NCBI GenBank assembly: GCA_019775845.1
Contig: JADQAV010000010.1
Span: 654,871-718,870 of the forward strand
DNA from: Myrmaecium sp. VS I D KN 1
Lineage: Eukaryota > Ascomycota > Dothideomycetes > Valsariales > Valsariaceae
Reading direction: 5' to 3'
Length of the DNA stretch: 64,000 bases
The notes under the pieces were generated by a model, which worked only from the letters and a program-made list of their open reading frames with translations, was not told where the DNA came from and searched no databases. The stretch's first letter is position 1; every line of letters starts with the position of its first letter. Both the position numbers and the translations under genes were made by a program. Below are positions 44,901 through 56,898 of the stretch, piece after piece.

Positions 44901-46597
44901 GAAAGATGGACGGTCGCAGTGACCGGAGGCGGGAGCATGGCAGAGAAGCTCGAGCGGCGATCGTGGGATTTGTTCATCGGATACCGGTTCTGCTTCTTCG
45001 AGAGAATCTCGGGGAGTCCATAAACCTTTACTGCTCGCCAATCCGCAGAAGCCTCGTTCTCTGGTCCAAAAGCACCCCCAAGGCCCCAGGCGCCCAATGC
45101 ATTCTGGGGAGAATCGGACGTTGACTCCACTCTGACCCAATCCCCTGAGAAGCAACCGATCTTGACGAGGTTGTTCGTGTCCACAAAGATGCGCGCTTCC
45201 TCATCCTCTTCGCTGCTAGGCTTAGGATGCAGAAGTTCATCCGGTACTGGTTCTAGTAGCCCTTGGGTCTTGAATATCTTGGACCTGGAGTGTCCAGGTC
45301 CACGCGTCGTGGTCGTAGTGAAACTCGAAAAGACTGAACCGGGGGTAGCGATACCGTTCGTCCGAAACCCTCCTAGGCGAGGTGTGGCGGAGGTGTACGA
45401 AGACAGTACTCCGGAACTCTGTGGCGGCAATACCGGGCCACTGAGGGATATCATGTCATCTGAATCATCGGAAAGGTCACCTGCGTCAGTGCCGGACAAT
45501 TCGGAATCGAGCTGGTCGGCCGTGATATACGCAGTGTCTTCCTCTTCCGGTGAGGGCGCTTTTGATGGTCGTTCTGATGTTCGATCCTCTGCCGCGGAGA
45601 AGAACTCGGTATCATTTGATGCATCGTCTTCATCCTCGAACTTATGATGTCCATTGGCGGCAGAGCGTGTGGACAGCTGCGAGACCGCTTTCGTCGGCTT
45701 CGACCCATGTGTCTTGAGAACGACCACCTTGGTGGAAGGCAGGAGAATACCCTGGGAAACAGGTTCGCAGAACACGATCTTGGCCGGAGGCGCAGGCGCA
45801 TGCGTGATGGGATGGGCAGGCACAGGCAGTGGTAGCAGATCTCCGGAATGGACAACTTGCAATGCTTGCAATGCTTTCCTCACAGTGTCTTTCCATTCGC
45901 TCTCTCTCTGCTCCGCCCTCGCCCTCGCGCCATGTTTGTTATTGACGTCCGTCCCCTCAGGGTGTCCTCTCGTCCCCGCAGTAGGGCCTCTGGGCCTTGG
46001 CCCAAATCCACCACCAAACTTCGCATGTACCTCATCCAGCCTCTTGAGCCCCTCAGTATCCAGGTTTACATAGACAGTATCCAGTCCAACAGGGGCAACG
46101 TCAAGGATTCGGATCTCAATAGCCGTATCTCGTCGCGGTATCTTGTTTGGTGATATGGAATGGAGCGCGTGGACAAAGGATTGAAGGGCAAGCGAGTTCG
46201 CGGGGAATTGCAAGGATGAATGCGGGCGATCGCTGTTTCCATCAGTTTGTCGGGCAGCCCGCACAGGCAGAATCGTCCAGGAGGTGGCAGTGGGTGTGCT
46301 GAGGGAGTTAGGGAGCCAGGGCGATACAGCGACATGGTAGATTTCCGGCGTAGAAGATGCTTGTTCTGGGGGGGACCATGATCAGCTTTTGTACACGTGA
46401 TACGATAGAGATCTCGAGGGAGTACCAGGTGATTGCTTCGATCCAGGAAAGAGGTCCGCGAGGAGGTCGTCTGAAAGGATACCAAGCTCGCCCTTCATGC
46501 GGTCGTCCAGGAGCAAGCGGGCCGATACAGCGGGCCTGTCCGCCCTCCTTCGCCTACGCCTTTTGCGAGGATTGATGGCAACATCATTGATGGCCAT
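41963..46597 (-). CDS. pex6: PEX6, peroxisomal AAA ATPase
   Basis: Three exons (46597-46426, 46365-42831, 42776-41963), 1506 aa, phases exact. Exon 1 encodes a basic RKRRRRRR patch followed by VSARLLLDD and LGILSDDLLADLFPG, the typical N-terminus of fungal Pex6. The D1 AAA domain is degenerate: STQRHIGKST replaces Walker A and ALLIEHIEAL replaces Walker B, as known for Pex6. D2 is intact: GPPGTGKTLLAKAIA, VVFFDELDSVAP, NRPDLLDQALLRPGRFD. Pex6 forms a hexamer with Pex1 at the peroxisomal membrane and extracts ubiquitinated Pex5 for recycling. The C-tail has unusual GKGKGKGK repeats and is probably disordered. A 53-codon in-frame extension upstream (ATG at 46756) exists but lacks conserved features, so ATG 46597 was chosen. 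Confidence 0.93.
42262..42312. repeat. CCCTTA/CCCTTG hexamer repeat inside PEX6 tail
   Basis: Tandem hexamers with the pattern CCTTACC/CCTTGCC, read on the minus strand as alternating Gly-Lys. A second shorter copy lies at about 42044-42070. Confidence 0.8.
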
Positions 46598-47207
46598 CGT
46601 TCCCGAATGGGTTGCGCAAGGCGAGTCTGTAGATGTTGTCGTTATGGATCGTGCTGGCGTGGGAGCTGTAGGACGATGGATCGCGTCCGCTGCTGACAGG
46701 TCCGTGCCGAGCAGCGGCGGACTGCCGAGGTACAACAAGTGGTCCGGGGATGGCAAGGTATACTGAGCTGTGTCAGGGCTCCTTGAATGAAGCCATTATG
46801 AGATGTATAAGGGGATGAGGCGAGGTCGGAAAGCGTATATGCGTGCAGCCGCGGGAGGAGGTCTCACAACTAGAGCGGAAATCGATTTCTGTCAATAGGA
46901 AGCGGCTTCGACTTCGAGTCCATCTCCGCATTCTCCGCCGGAGGAGCTCTGGACCCTTCCTCCGCAACGGAACACCCGACCGCGGTAGCTCAGGCACAGG
47001 GCAGCAAAGCATGCTCGCAGAGTCAAAACGCATAAGAATACTGTACATTGTATCTATCACACTTCGAGAACCATACATCCGTCGTCCGACTAGTTAGTTC
47101 GCCTCAACCAGCGTTCGTTACATCCCAACCAAACGCCAACTTCCGAGCATCGCGCTGGCCATTGCTGATATATATACGGTGGAGAGAAGCAGCCATAAAC
47201 GCATATG
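46598..47207. other. intergenic, PEX6 promoter and VPS10 3' flank
   Basis: No coding region is supported. It should contain the PEX6 promoter (left) and the VPS10 3' UTR (right); both genes are read leftwards. Confidence 0.5.
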
Positions 47208-50200
47208 TTACACCTCCTCTTCACTATCTTCGCCGAGCAGCTCGCCCTCATCCGGATCCACTACGGCATACTCGCCCCTGCCTCGAGCAAACGAGCTTCT
47301 GCTGGTGTAAGTTGGGCCACCATAGCCGAATCTGCCGCCTCCGAATCGACTGCTAATCGTTCTCCACAAGCCTTCAGCTACCATAGGTATTGCGGCCACC
47401 ACCGCAACAATGCCGGAAATCGCGATAACCGGATAGCGAATCCATGGTGCATCAGAGTCAAAGGAAGGTCCGGTTTCGCCCAGTCTGATCCGGCCAAACT
47501 TGCCGTCCCAGCTTCGGTAAACCCACCATCCAATACCACCTGCCAAGGCGAATGGAATAACAATGGCGAAGAATATGGCCCAACCGCTGGTTCCTCTCTT
47601 ACGCTCATATTCCTCCTCATGGCCAGGACAAGGCTTGCTTCCTGCGGTGAGATCAAGCTCCTTACCACCAGTACAGGTGGAGATTGGAATCTTGCGATAT
47701 CCGGTGACTTCGTAATACTCAAATACGTCTTTCTTGGCGCAGACTGCCTTCGGATCAGGAGGAGCTAGACCGGGCACAAGTTGGCAAGAGCCGTCATTCG
47801 CGCGTTCGTAATTGTAGTCACTACCGGCCGTATCGTTAGCATAGTTTTGCGTTTGAGTTTAACTCATTGGTATACGTACCACTCGAAATCAGAACGGGTA
47901 CAGGTGCAGTTCCTCGTTATTTCATGCAGCTTCTCAAAGTTGTCGAAGTTCATGCCATTCCAACATTCGGTGCCGGGGGTCTTCCTGTGGTACCGTGCCA
48001 CATGTCCAAATAGACAGTTGTCTTCTTGATTAGGGTGCTTAGGCTCCCACAAGTAGTAGTCCTTCGTGTCTTTGTGCTCGTCGGGATTCTCGCAGTTACG
48101 GTCGAAGAGGCCAGAGAAATCCAAATTAATGGTGGCGAGCTTTCCATTATCCTTGGACACCCAAAGAAGGAAGTTCTTGGACGTATCGCTTGGCAAAGTC
48201 GTAATACTTTGCACCCGTACTTTCTTGTCGCTGAAGACCTTCTTCTTCCAGTTATTCCCTTCGTCGGTGGAGTAGAACACCTCGTTGGTGTCTCTAGTCC
48301 GACTGACGAGTACTATGATAGAACCTTGGTCTCCGTACTCGAAAGCATAGGGGCCTTTCATGATCTCTTTCCAAGTGATACCGCCATCAGTTGAAAGAAA
48401 AGTATTGCTCTGTTCGTATGACGTCAAGTACTCTCCGACATTGCCAACGCCCATGATGAGACCAACGGCGGTTTGAGAGAAGAACGTCTCGCGGGGATCA
48501 CTACGCTCTGTATAACCGTGAAGATGCAGGGCGCACTTTTCCAAGGACTTGCCGCTGCATGGATAGGGCGCCCCTTCGGAATCCTTTGTTGGAGGTTTAA
48601 TGAGATCCCACTCTGCACCGTCATTATGTGTGATGACAGTGCGTTTCTGCTTGTCGCCTCCCTTATCCACTTCCTCCCTATTAGCGACCACGTTGGCAAT
48701 CGCAACACCTTCCAGATTCTGCATCTTTTCGAAGTCAACGAAGCCGTCACCATTACGGTTGACATTGTCGATGCTCAGCACATACGACGTGCCGTTACTG
48801 TTACTCTTGACGATCGAACCGTACTCGTGCTTTCTTTGGCTATTGACGGTGACATGCAGGAATACCGAATGTGTTGAACTATCCAAGACCGTGTACGCGT
48901 GGGGTTCGAAGCCCGATTTGGGCGGGAACTTTGCATCTGCGAAGGTCTTGCCATCCACACTAGCATCAACCTTGAGATATGTGCCTTCTTCATTTCTTGT
49001 AGCCACGACGATAAACTCAGACATGGTGGCGAAGTCGACAACATCTGAAAACTCCGTCTTCTTGTGCTCGAACCAGTCCTCGCTGGATACGAGCTCTCGG
49101 GGGTTACTAATATCCTCTTTGGCATACTGTTCGCAGAAGACGAGGTTCTCGTTGACATTCCAGTCGCTACCGCGCCACATGAATTCGCATTTTTCCACAT
49201 AGCGGAGCAGAGTTTCCCAATCCTCACCCCCTTTCAGTGAGACATGGGCAACGTTATGGCAGTCGCTCTTGTCACACTTTTCGCCAACCCAAATCAACCA
49301 ATCCTTATATTTGGGGTGGAACTTGAGGATCTGCGACTGCGTAGTCGGACTCTCCGGGGCCTCGAAAGTGTGGATGGCCAAGCCTCTGTTGTCGGAGTAG
49401 TAAACAGTCTCACTATCGGTAATGAAGTAAACGTTATCCTTGTAGTAGCTGTGAGGATAGATGGCCACGACTCTATCGTCAACGGCTTTCTCCCAGCTCT
49501 TTCCGTGGTCATGCGTGATATAGGCATCGTTCTCATTGGTGGTCATGACAATCGTTTCATCATCGCCTTGCGAGAATTTCGACCGCTCCAAATAATACCA
49601 CTCACGGAAAGATGCAGCGCCGTCGAAATCTGTCTGCGTTACACTGATCTCGCCGGTGGAAATGGGCCTCTTTGTCTCACTGCAAGACCGCTCGGTCTCC
49701 TTATCTAACTCAACACCGCCCTGGCATTGATTTCCAGGTATTTTGCGCCATCCAGAGGGGCCCTTGTAGATATCATCCTCTTTTTTACACGATCCTTGCG
49801 GAGGAGTGAGCGCCCGAGAAGGAACACATGACTTCTTCTTGTCCTCGCCTTCTCCTTCCCATTGTGGCTCGAAGCCAAAGTCGCATTCATAGTCCAGTTC
49901 AGTGCATTTGCAAGGCTCGTATACAGGGACTGGATCCTTGAACTCCTCGTCAACGAAGCAGTCAGCGTTAGCCTTGCGGCGACGGAACGATTGCTTGCGA
50001 CCCATGACGCATTCGCCGTCTCGGGCTTGCCACATCTCGAAGTCTTTGTCTTTACATTTGCCCTCATGCAGTTCGGAGAAATCAAGGGAGTATACGAGGA
50101 ATTCTTTCGACTTTCCGGACCCCTTTTCAGCTCGAAGCACAAATTGCAGGCTCGTAGAATCAGGGATTGTCGTTAACTCCACAGCGCGAACCTTGTCCCC

Positions 50201-51703
50201 GAGTTTTGCTTCTTCCCAGTCCTTTCCATGGTTGAGGGAGTATCGTAGGGAGTCGGTCTCGCCTTCATCGTAGATAGCCACCAGTACTGCCCCTTGATCG
50301 CCGAATTCGTATTTATGCGCCTCTTCGAGAGCATGAGTCCAAGACACACCACCGTCGTCAGACACCCATAGGTCACCTTTGTTGTAGTCTTCGAGTTTCT
50401 TGCCAGTATTACCTACGCCCATGATCAGGCCCGGAGCGGGACTAGAAAACACCCTTCCAGAATTCGCAACATCGGTGACGGAGTGAAGGTGCAACTCCTC
50501 CCCATCGCATTTATCGCCCTTACATTTCAGGCTTTGAAACGTCCTTCCATCATCAAAACTGATTTTGGATATCACTTGCTTTTTGGCGTTTGACGATGAG
50601 ACTTCTTCCCAGTTATCCACCACATTGACAAGGACGACTCCTTGGACGTTCGAAACCTTTTCAAAGTCCACATATCCAAACTCGTTTCGGTTTGTGTGCT
50701 CGATATTCTTGGTGAAGTATTTTCCATCGGAATTGCTCGTAAAGAGGACGCCCATCCTTCCGCGAACAGTAGTCATCACATCCACTTGTACGCTGTAGTT
50801 GGTTGATTCCAGGAGCGTGTAACCATCCTCCTCAATCCGATGCTCGGGGAATTCTGCGCGGTGCCAGTCGTTGGTATCGTGGGTGACGTAGAGTGCCAGC
50901 TCGTCGGATCCCTCCGCCCTCGCCGCGCCGACAATGAAGGACTTCGCAGCGGCAAGGCTGGAAAACCCACCGACAGTAGTTCCATCGTCCATAGGTGGCT
51001 CATGCATATCGCCATCCTTAAAGTATTTATCGGAGATGACGATCCTATAATCCGTTGTTTCGTCAGAGAACTGTCCGATGATAATGCATACCACACGGTC
51101 GTCGTCCGCTTTTTCATCGCCAGTGGTGAATTCCGGAGTTGATTTGGCAAACATGCACGTCTTTCGGCGGTCGATAAGTTTGTGGTATGTTTTGAAACCG
51201 TCCGTTGTGTAGTATGTCGAGCCGATGCAGGTCCATCCTAGACAAAGATCGTCCCCATGCCACAGCATTTTCTGAGGATCCTTCGCATGGAATGAAACAG
51301 GCCATTCCAATGCTGGGAGTTCAGCATCGATTTCGAACTGCCTCCAGCTTTCGCCACGGTCTTCGGTTATCCAATGCCGGTTCTTCCTCCCGATAGCGAT
51401 GGCTATCTCGTCGTGGTTCGGGTTTCGTGTAACACTCTCCACCTCATTATACGGGATATCCTCCACCTTCTTGAAGTCCCTGCCAGCATTGGCCGAGCGC
51501 CATATCATGCCGTCCGCCTCGGTCAACAAGATCGCTTCGCTATCCGGAAAGTAGAACAGCTGCTGGGGAGTCTCGAATGACGTCGAGCGAATACCGGGGG
51601 CATCTTTCTTAGCTGCGACAAGATTCGAGCAGTGTAGGGATGGAGCAAGACCCGAAAGCAGCAGCGCAGCGGGCAACAGGATGCCCTGTAGCAGGTGCAT
51701 CAT
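47208..51703 (-). CDS. vps10: VPS10, sortilin-type vacuolar protein sorting receptor
   Basis: Two exons (51703-47880, 47820-47208) give 1478 aa with exact phase; the join restores DFECDYNYERA. A signal peptide (LLQGILLPAALLLSGLAP) follows the two initial Met. Two Vps10 beta-propeller domains occupy the lumenal part, with Asp-box (BNR) repeats such as SDDGGVSWTH and STDGGITWKE, each followed by a Cys-rich 10CC module (for example CKCTELDYECDFGF). A transmembrane segment (GWAIFFAIVIPFALAGGIGW) and a second hydrophobic stretch (VIAISGIVAVVAAIPMVA) come near the end, then an acidic tail ending GEDSEEEV. Vps10 carries carboxypeptidase Y and other hydrolases from the late Golgi to the vacuole. Length and order are normal for the fungal protein. 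Confidence 0.95.
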
Positions 51704-53115
51704 GCATCGAGATCGGAGGCGATATAGAGGTCTCGAGCCGGCGAGAGCTTTGTGCGCAGCGAAATAAGCTAGGCGTTATGTCCTGGACTGCTGTGAGCAG
51801 CTTGGAAAGCGTCGTGTAAGCTTTCTGTGGGAGAACGAAGACGCAATAGATGGCAGCCTCGAGATAGTGACAACTTGACAACTTGATGCAGGTGGTCGTG
51901 CCGAAGCTCAGCCTCAGCTCGGGGGAAGTGCAGGCGGCGTGTTGGCACACTGTGAGCCGCGCGCCCCCAGCCACTGGTGTCACGGCTTGGCACGGGCCCC
52001 TGCCCAAGCGTCGCAAGCGTCCGACGGCCACTAGTGGGAAGGCTCGCTCGCCCGGAGTAGGGTTACGGGACCTCTCCGCTTTCTTCAAAGAACAATTACC
52101 ATGGCCAACATGCACACACTCACCTATGATTGATGGCACATCATACCAGCATCAAACTCGCCGTTCGCGTCTTACACGTTCCACTTTATCACTCGGCGAC
52201 GATTACGGGGCAGCTTCGCTCAATCAATGATGCCGGATTGACCGACGAACTGCAATTCCACTGAAGCTGAATGTCCTTGACGATATACTTGTCAGCTACG
52301 GTGGAACCACATGTACTCTGTAAGTTGGCTGGGGCTTACGTTCCAATAGCTGGACTAGGTAGGGCTTTCTCTAGCAACAAAGCCAGCTGCCAGACATGAA
52401 TCGGATTACACATCATTCTCGGTCAGAGAGCAGTACCCGTTCGGCTTCTACTCGACATCCAGCAAGAGTGTGCTCGTACTCTTCCGAATGATGCATCTAT
52501 CGACCATCCTCCGCCATAGGAGTAGGTCAGGCCCTGGCGAAAGTGGCTAAAGGATCACAATCATAGTCTATCAAGTACATTGAGCATTGATCAGACTTGA
52601 GTCGGCCGCTCGGTTGAGTACCTTACATTATTCAGGTCGCGACCTCTCCGACAGTTTAAAGGGGAAGCCGTTGTGAATGCCGACAAACAAATGGTCCCAG
52701 GCACACTATAGCTATACTATAGGCATCGCCAGACAGAGTCATGTTTCGGATTTGCGCATCAGATCCAGATTTACCCCAAGTTAGCTCCGGAAGATGTATT
52801 ATTATCATTTATCGGCCCTCAGGAAGTGCTCCTATCTCTCGATCTGACTCCCTGACGGGTCTTGGGGCGGATAAGTGACCCCGCAGGTAAAGGATCAAAA
52901 AGTGGGGTGCTAATCTACCCCAACTATGGCCAGGCTACCCTTCCCGTACTATGAGAAACACCCAGAGAAACGGACTCTGGACATTGTCTATATATACGCA
53001 TAAGCACCCTTTCGCCTCATGTAGGATCATCATTACCGCCAACTCATCCTGACTCAGTAGTCCAGGCAGGGCCTTTCCTACATCTGTTCTGAATCTCTGA
53101 GACCCAGTATCCAGA
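51704..53115. other. 1.4-kb intergenic interval, divergent promoters
   Basis: Lies between the start codons of VPS10 (leftward) and the 2OG oxygenase (rightward). It holds a TATA box for the latter (listed). No gene is supported; frames near 51.6-52.2 kb lack motifs. Confidence 0.5.
52989..52996 (+). promoter_or_regulatory. TATA box of the 2OG oxygenase gene
   Basis: TATATATA about 120 bp upstream of the ATG at 53116, a usual spacing for a regulated fungal promoter. Housekeeping genes in this window lack so clear a box. Confidence 0.5.
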
Positions 53116-54283
53116 ATGCCCAACATCTGGAAGGCTCCTCCTCTCCTAGATTTCTCATCCTTCTACGGCGATGATGCTGCAAAGAAACAGAAGTTGATCG
53201 GTGATATTAGGGATTGCTGTTTGCATAATGGGTTCTTCCAGATCACCGGCCATCCAGTCCCCTTGGAGCTCCAGGAGCGCGTGATGGGTTGGAACAAGAA
53301 GTTCTTTGACCTCTCGTTAGAGGATAAGATGAAAGTTGGGAAAGGTAATTTGAATATTCTACTGGGAAGGGTGAACAACTGACCGGTCTCAGACACGAAC
53401 ACATGGAATCGTGGGTATGAGCTGCTTCGGTCTCAAATACTTGAGGAAGGGACCGCGCCTGATCTGAAGGAGGGGTTCTATATCGGCGACGATATTCCGA
53501 AGACACATCCTTACCATGTGAAGAAGAAGCTCAACAGTGGACCGAACATGTGGCCCGAGTCCCTTGAGGGCATTGAAGACTTCAAGAAGACTACCATGAC
53601 CTACTATCACTCAGTTGTCAGTTTGGCCAAGGATATTCTCAAAGCAATCGCGCTCACCCTGGACCTGCCTGAAAGCTTCTTCGAAGTATTTACAAGCGGC
53701 GCCGTAGCTACGATGCGCCTGTTGCACTACCCTACGCAGCCTGGCGATTCTGAAGAAACGCTCACGCGCGGCATCGGTGCTCACACCGATTTTGGCGCTC
53801 TCACCATTCTCATGCAGGACGAGGTTGACGGCCTGCAAGTGTGGGACAGAGACTTAGATGAGTGGTTCGATGTGAGTCTTGATTAAGCACTGGGCACCGT
53901 AGCTTAGAATTCATTCAAGTAAAGAATCTAACCGAAACTATTAGGTGATGCCCGTCAAGGGTGCCTTTGTAGTCAATCTTGGGAATCTGATGAGGCGATG
54001 GTCTAACGACCGGTATAAATCAAACCTTCACCGCGTTATCAACAAGTCCGGAAAAGAACGCTACAGCATCCCCGTTTTTTTCTCTGGAAACCCTGACTAC
54101 GTCATTGAGTGCCTCCCAAATTGTAGGAACGAAGGTGAACCGGCCAAATACCCTCCTGTTACTGTCCAGGAGGCCGTGAGCAAGAGTTTCAATGAAAGCT
54201 ATGGTCGCGCGGAGAAATTCAAGCAAGAAGCGACGCAGACTGCGGCTCAGGTGGTGACGGCAAGGGAGATTGCGGTTTCTTAA
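53116..54283 (+). CDS. 2-oxoglutarate/Fe(II) oxygenase, isopenicillin-N-synthase-like
   Basis: Three exons (53116-53344, 53393-53871, 53945-54283), 348 aa, phases exact. The DIOX_N part opens with PPLLDFSSF and contains NGFFQITGHPVP. The catalytic jelly roll carries the iron triad His207-x-Asp209 (GAHTDFGALTIL) and His265 (NLHRV), and Arg275 of RYSIP (R-x-S) for 2-oxoglutarate. These enzymes use 2OG and O2 to hydroxylate, desaturate or cyclise small molecules; the fungal members are common in specialised and nucleobase metabolism. Substrate unknown. No targeting signal. It has its own TATA box and lies next to an APH-like kinase gene that converges on it. All catalytic residues are present, so it should be active. 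Confidence 0.88.
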
Positions 54284-54645
54284 TGTGTGGTCTTTGCTGA
54301 TTTATAGCTGAAGTTGCCATGAAGTCGACTGCTTCTTTCAGAAGCCTGGATTGCACCTTAGCAACATTCTACTTGGAAATGAAGAGCAGTATCTCGAATA
54401 ACGTTGATATCATGGGAGAATACAAGGCCAATTACTCGAATTAGCCTTGTGGCCCCCAAATCCCCTACAATAGTAAAACCGGGAGCTTTTGACCACTGAG
54501 AATATAAACTAGGCGAGGCTGAGTTTTTGGTACAGCAGCATATAACGGAACACGCAACGGTACTCACTTTTTTCTTTCCCCTCTCTTCGTCTATCCATGG
54601 CGGCACTGGTTATCTCCTTTAGTCGATCACGCTTTCTTGCTGTCG
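54284..54645. other. intergenic, convergent 3' flanks
   Basis: Short interval between the stops of the 2OG oxygenase and the APH-like kinase genes. Nothing else is seen. Confidence 0.55.
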
Positions 54646-56082
54646 TTACACGAATTTCTCTTCTCCTATACGTGCTCGCATCCACCAGGGCAAAACCCCA
54701 CCTGAGGCGGATTCCTCCTGGACCGCTGGTCCAAGGCCGGCCCACATGGCTCTCCATTCCTCTATAAGCCCATCGGCCTCATCGACTGTCCAGCTGGTGC
54801 TCACAGACATAACTAGCATCTTCCAGATGACGCGCGCGACCCTGTATTGCGGCAGGTACGAATAACGGAGGTATTCCTCCCCCATGATCTCCTCGAAGAT
54901 GCGTTTCCGCTCGCGCCCCTCGTCGTCGTGCGGAGCTTCTGGTGGCCGCTCGAGATATTGATGCGTGATTGATGTGCATCCGGGGTCGTCGACGATCCAA
55001 GCCCAAAGCCAGTCGGGAGCGCGGCAGCCGACGAAGCTGGGTGCGAAAACCGCGCTGTCCCAGTCCAGGATGGTGATGGAGACTGCAGTAGGACTGAGGA
55101 CCTTGACGACTATGTTTCGAGGTTCCAGGTCGAGGTGGGTCAGGTATGAAGACGAGTCCTCGAAGAGTCCAAGCTGGCCCATTTCGATGACGATTTCCTT
55201 AAGCCGATTGTACCACGGCCGGTCTGCGTCCCAATCATTGCAGTATTCGCTCGCCTTCCAGAATTCAACCTGACCTAGGAGCAAGTCCAGAACAGATTGT
55301 TGCATCGCAACCGGAGAATCCTTGCGATGGCTACCATATCTATGGGCATGCAGTAAATCACCATATTGGCGGATGAGGACTTCTCCGGAACTCAAGTACG
55401 CTGCCGCATCCAGGACTCCACTCGCCGGAAATATCTTCGTCCGGATCTTCTTGAGCGCGGTGGCGAACTCATGGACCAAGGAATTCTTCTGCTCTCGATT
55501 GAGCGAGTGGAAAGCATCGAGGACACTGCTGCCGTCCAGGCGGTCCTGGATCATGTACGGTGCGCCGATGGGGTTCCAGCTCGAGGGGTTGTAGTGAACG
55601 ATGTTAGCCACCGGGCACCCCGTCTGCTCACCTGCACACTGGTTGAGAGCGACATGATACAATAGGAGCCTTGACTCCCCCGGCCTCGACTCCCCTCGCG
55701 GGACACGGAGTATGTAGCGCGATGGCTCGGGCGATTCCTGCCAGGGATTGGTCCACACGAATGCGAGTACACGTCCCAGGGACGACCGCAGGAGCTTCCA
55801 CCTCTGCTCCGCCGGTTTGATGGTTATGCCCGTGATGCGATTGTAGCCGCCTCCGCGCATGCGTTCAATCTCGAACCGAGCGGGATCCACCTCCGGCCAC
55901 ACGGCCTGACACAGCCGCGGAAGGAATGTCTTGTATATCTCCCATGGGACGTGGTCGGTGCCTGCGAATTCGCGTGTCGACATTGACCGGAGCGTGCTTG
56001 ACGCGGAGGCGCTGACAGCAGTCTCGTAGTCAAGCTCACCTCCGTCGGGTGGTCCACCACCACTTGCGTTTCGATCGCTCAT
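54646..56082 (-). CDS. aminoglycoside-phosphotransferase (APH)-like kinase
   Basis: Single coding exon of 478 aa from ATG at 56082. The same frame extends 15 codons upstream but without an ATG, and a plausible 5' UTR intron (donor GTAAGA near 56196, acceptor CAG near 56122) ends there. Kinase-like features: a small-molecule kinase N-lobe (GGGYNRITGI, YILRVPRG), the Brenner motif HLDLEPRN at about 315-322 and the metal-binding ILDWDSAVFAP at about 333. This is the APH/choline-kinase fold as expanded in filamentous fungi; most members have unknown substrates, and resistance to aminoglycosides is not implied. The HxDxxxxN motif is intact, so catalytic activity is possible. It converges on the 2OG oxygenase gene. 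Confidence 0.82.
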   Translation of the reverse strand: MSDRNASGGGPPDGGELDYETAVSASASSTLRSMSTREFAGTDHVPWEIYKTFLPRLCQAVWPEVDPARFEIERMRGGGYNRITGITIKPAEQRWKLLRSSLGRVLAFVWTNPWQESPEPSRYILRVPRGESRPGESRLLLYHVALNQCAGEQTGCPVANIVHYNPSSWNPIGAPYMIQDRLDGSSVLDAFHSLNREQKNSLVHEFATALKKIRTKIFPASGVLDAAAYLSSGEVLIRQYGDLLHAHRYGSHRKDSPVAMQQSVLDLLLGQVEFWKASEYCNDWDADRPWYNRLKEIVIEMGQLGLFEDSSSYLTHLDLEPRNIVVKVLSPTAVSITILDWDSAVFAPSFVGCRAPDWLWAWIVDDPGCTSITHQYLERPPEAPHDDEGRERKRIFEEIMGEEYLRYSYLPQYRVARVIWKMLVMSVSTSWTVDEADGLIEEWRAMWAGLGPAVQEESASGGVLPWWMRARIGEEKFV

Positions 56083-56268
56083 ATCGTCGTGGTGTGTTAG
56101 AGGGATGCGATTGCTTCCTGCTGACACAAGAATGATGGTTAGTGTTAAGTCTCTTTCCCTCAGTGAAGCAGAGATGAGGCGGGCTTTCTTACCAACGTCC
56201 TTCCTACAGACGCTCCGTACAGTGGGCAGTCGAGGTAAGTGCAGGCAGAGAAAGCAGGAATCCCGCTG

Positions 56269-56276
56269 CTTAAATA
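56269..56276 (-). promoter_or_regulatory. TATA-like box of the APH-like kinase gene
   Basis: TATTTAAG on the minus strand, upstream of the inferred 5' UTR intron of the APH-like gene. Placement is inference. Confidence 0.35.
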
Positions 56277-56646
56277 CAACGGCAGATGCAGCTCGTGACG
56301 ACGCAGGTCCGTGTTCCGCGTTCCGTGTTCGTTTGCTTTTTGGGTCTTAGAACTCAGTCATCGTATTCAGTTTCCGCGGTAGCAAGACCACGACCTCCAT
56401 TCACAATGGCGCGCTTTGACCCTACCATGTCACTCCGCCTGCTGAACGACTGTTTGTCACCCGTGACAACCGTTTTGTCTCATACAATCGCATCTTTTTT
56501 TTTCTTGTGGATCTCTTTCCCCCGTCGTACTTTTCTTATCCTCTCAACCGAACCTGCGGCAAACGATACACACTCATATATAAACATATATAACTAACTC
56601 CCACAGGGTTTTAAGCAAGAATACGAACCGAAGAAGACTGAATACA

Positions 56647-56898
56647 TCATGCCCGACCATAACATATAGCCCGGGTCGGAAGCGCGGCGGCGCGAAAGGC
56701 TTCTCCGCTACCCTGCATGACGCACCGCAAGGCCTTCCCGGAGCGCGGCTGGCTCGTCTTGAACACTAGGCGATGATGTCTTAACTGCGCAGAGACGAAG
56801 TGGTAGGCGCGGGAGGAGCTCAAGAGGACGGCTGCGTCGGCGCGAAGGCTCGAGTAGGAGGCTGCGTCGCGCTGCACAAGTAGCACCATGAGGCTCAT
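56647..56898 (-). CDS. doubtful small ORF
   Basis: An 83-codon ATG frame starting MSLMVLLVQRD, with TAAATAAG on the minus strand about 80 bp upstream that could be a TATA box. The product is basic, with no recognised domain and no clear signal peptide. It may be chance. Confidence 0.18.
   Translation of the reverse strand: MSLMVLLVQRDAASYSSLRADAAVLLSSSRAYHFVSAQLRHHRLVFKTSQPRSGKALRCVMQGSGEAFRAAALPTRAICYGRA

Noticed and set aside
46598-46756. Longer N-terminus for PEX6 from ATG 46756
   Set aside because: The extra residues are Thr/Ala/Pro-rich and unlike known Pex6 starts; conserved sequence begins just after the ATG at 46597.
56083-56127. Upstream extension of the APH-like protein
   Set aside because: The frame has no ATG there and ends at a good CAG acceptor; the exon upstream of the inferred intron also lacks an ATG, so it is better read as 5' UTR.
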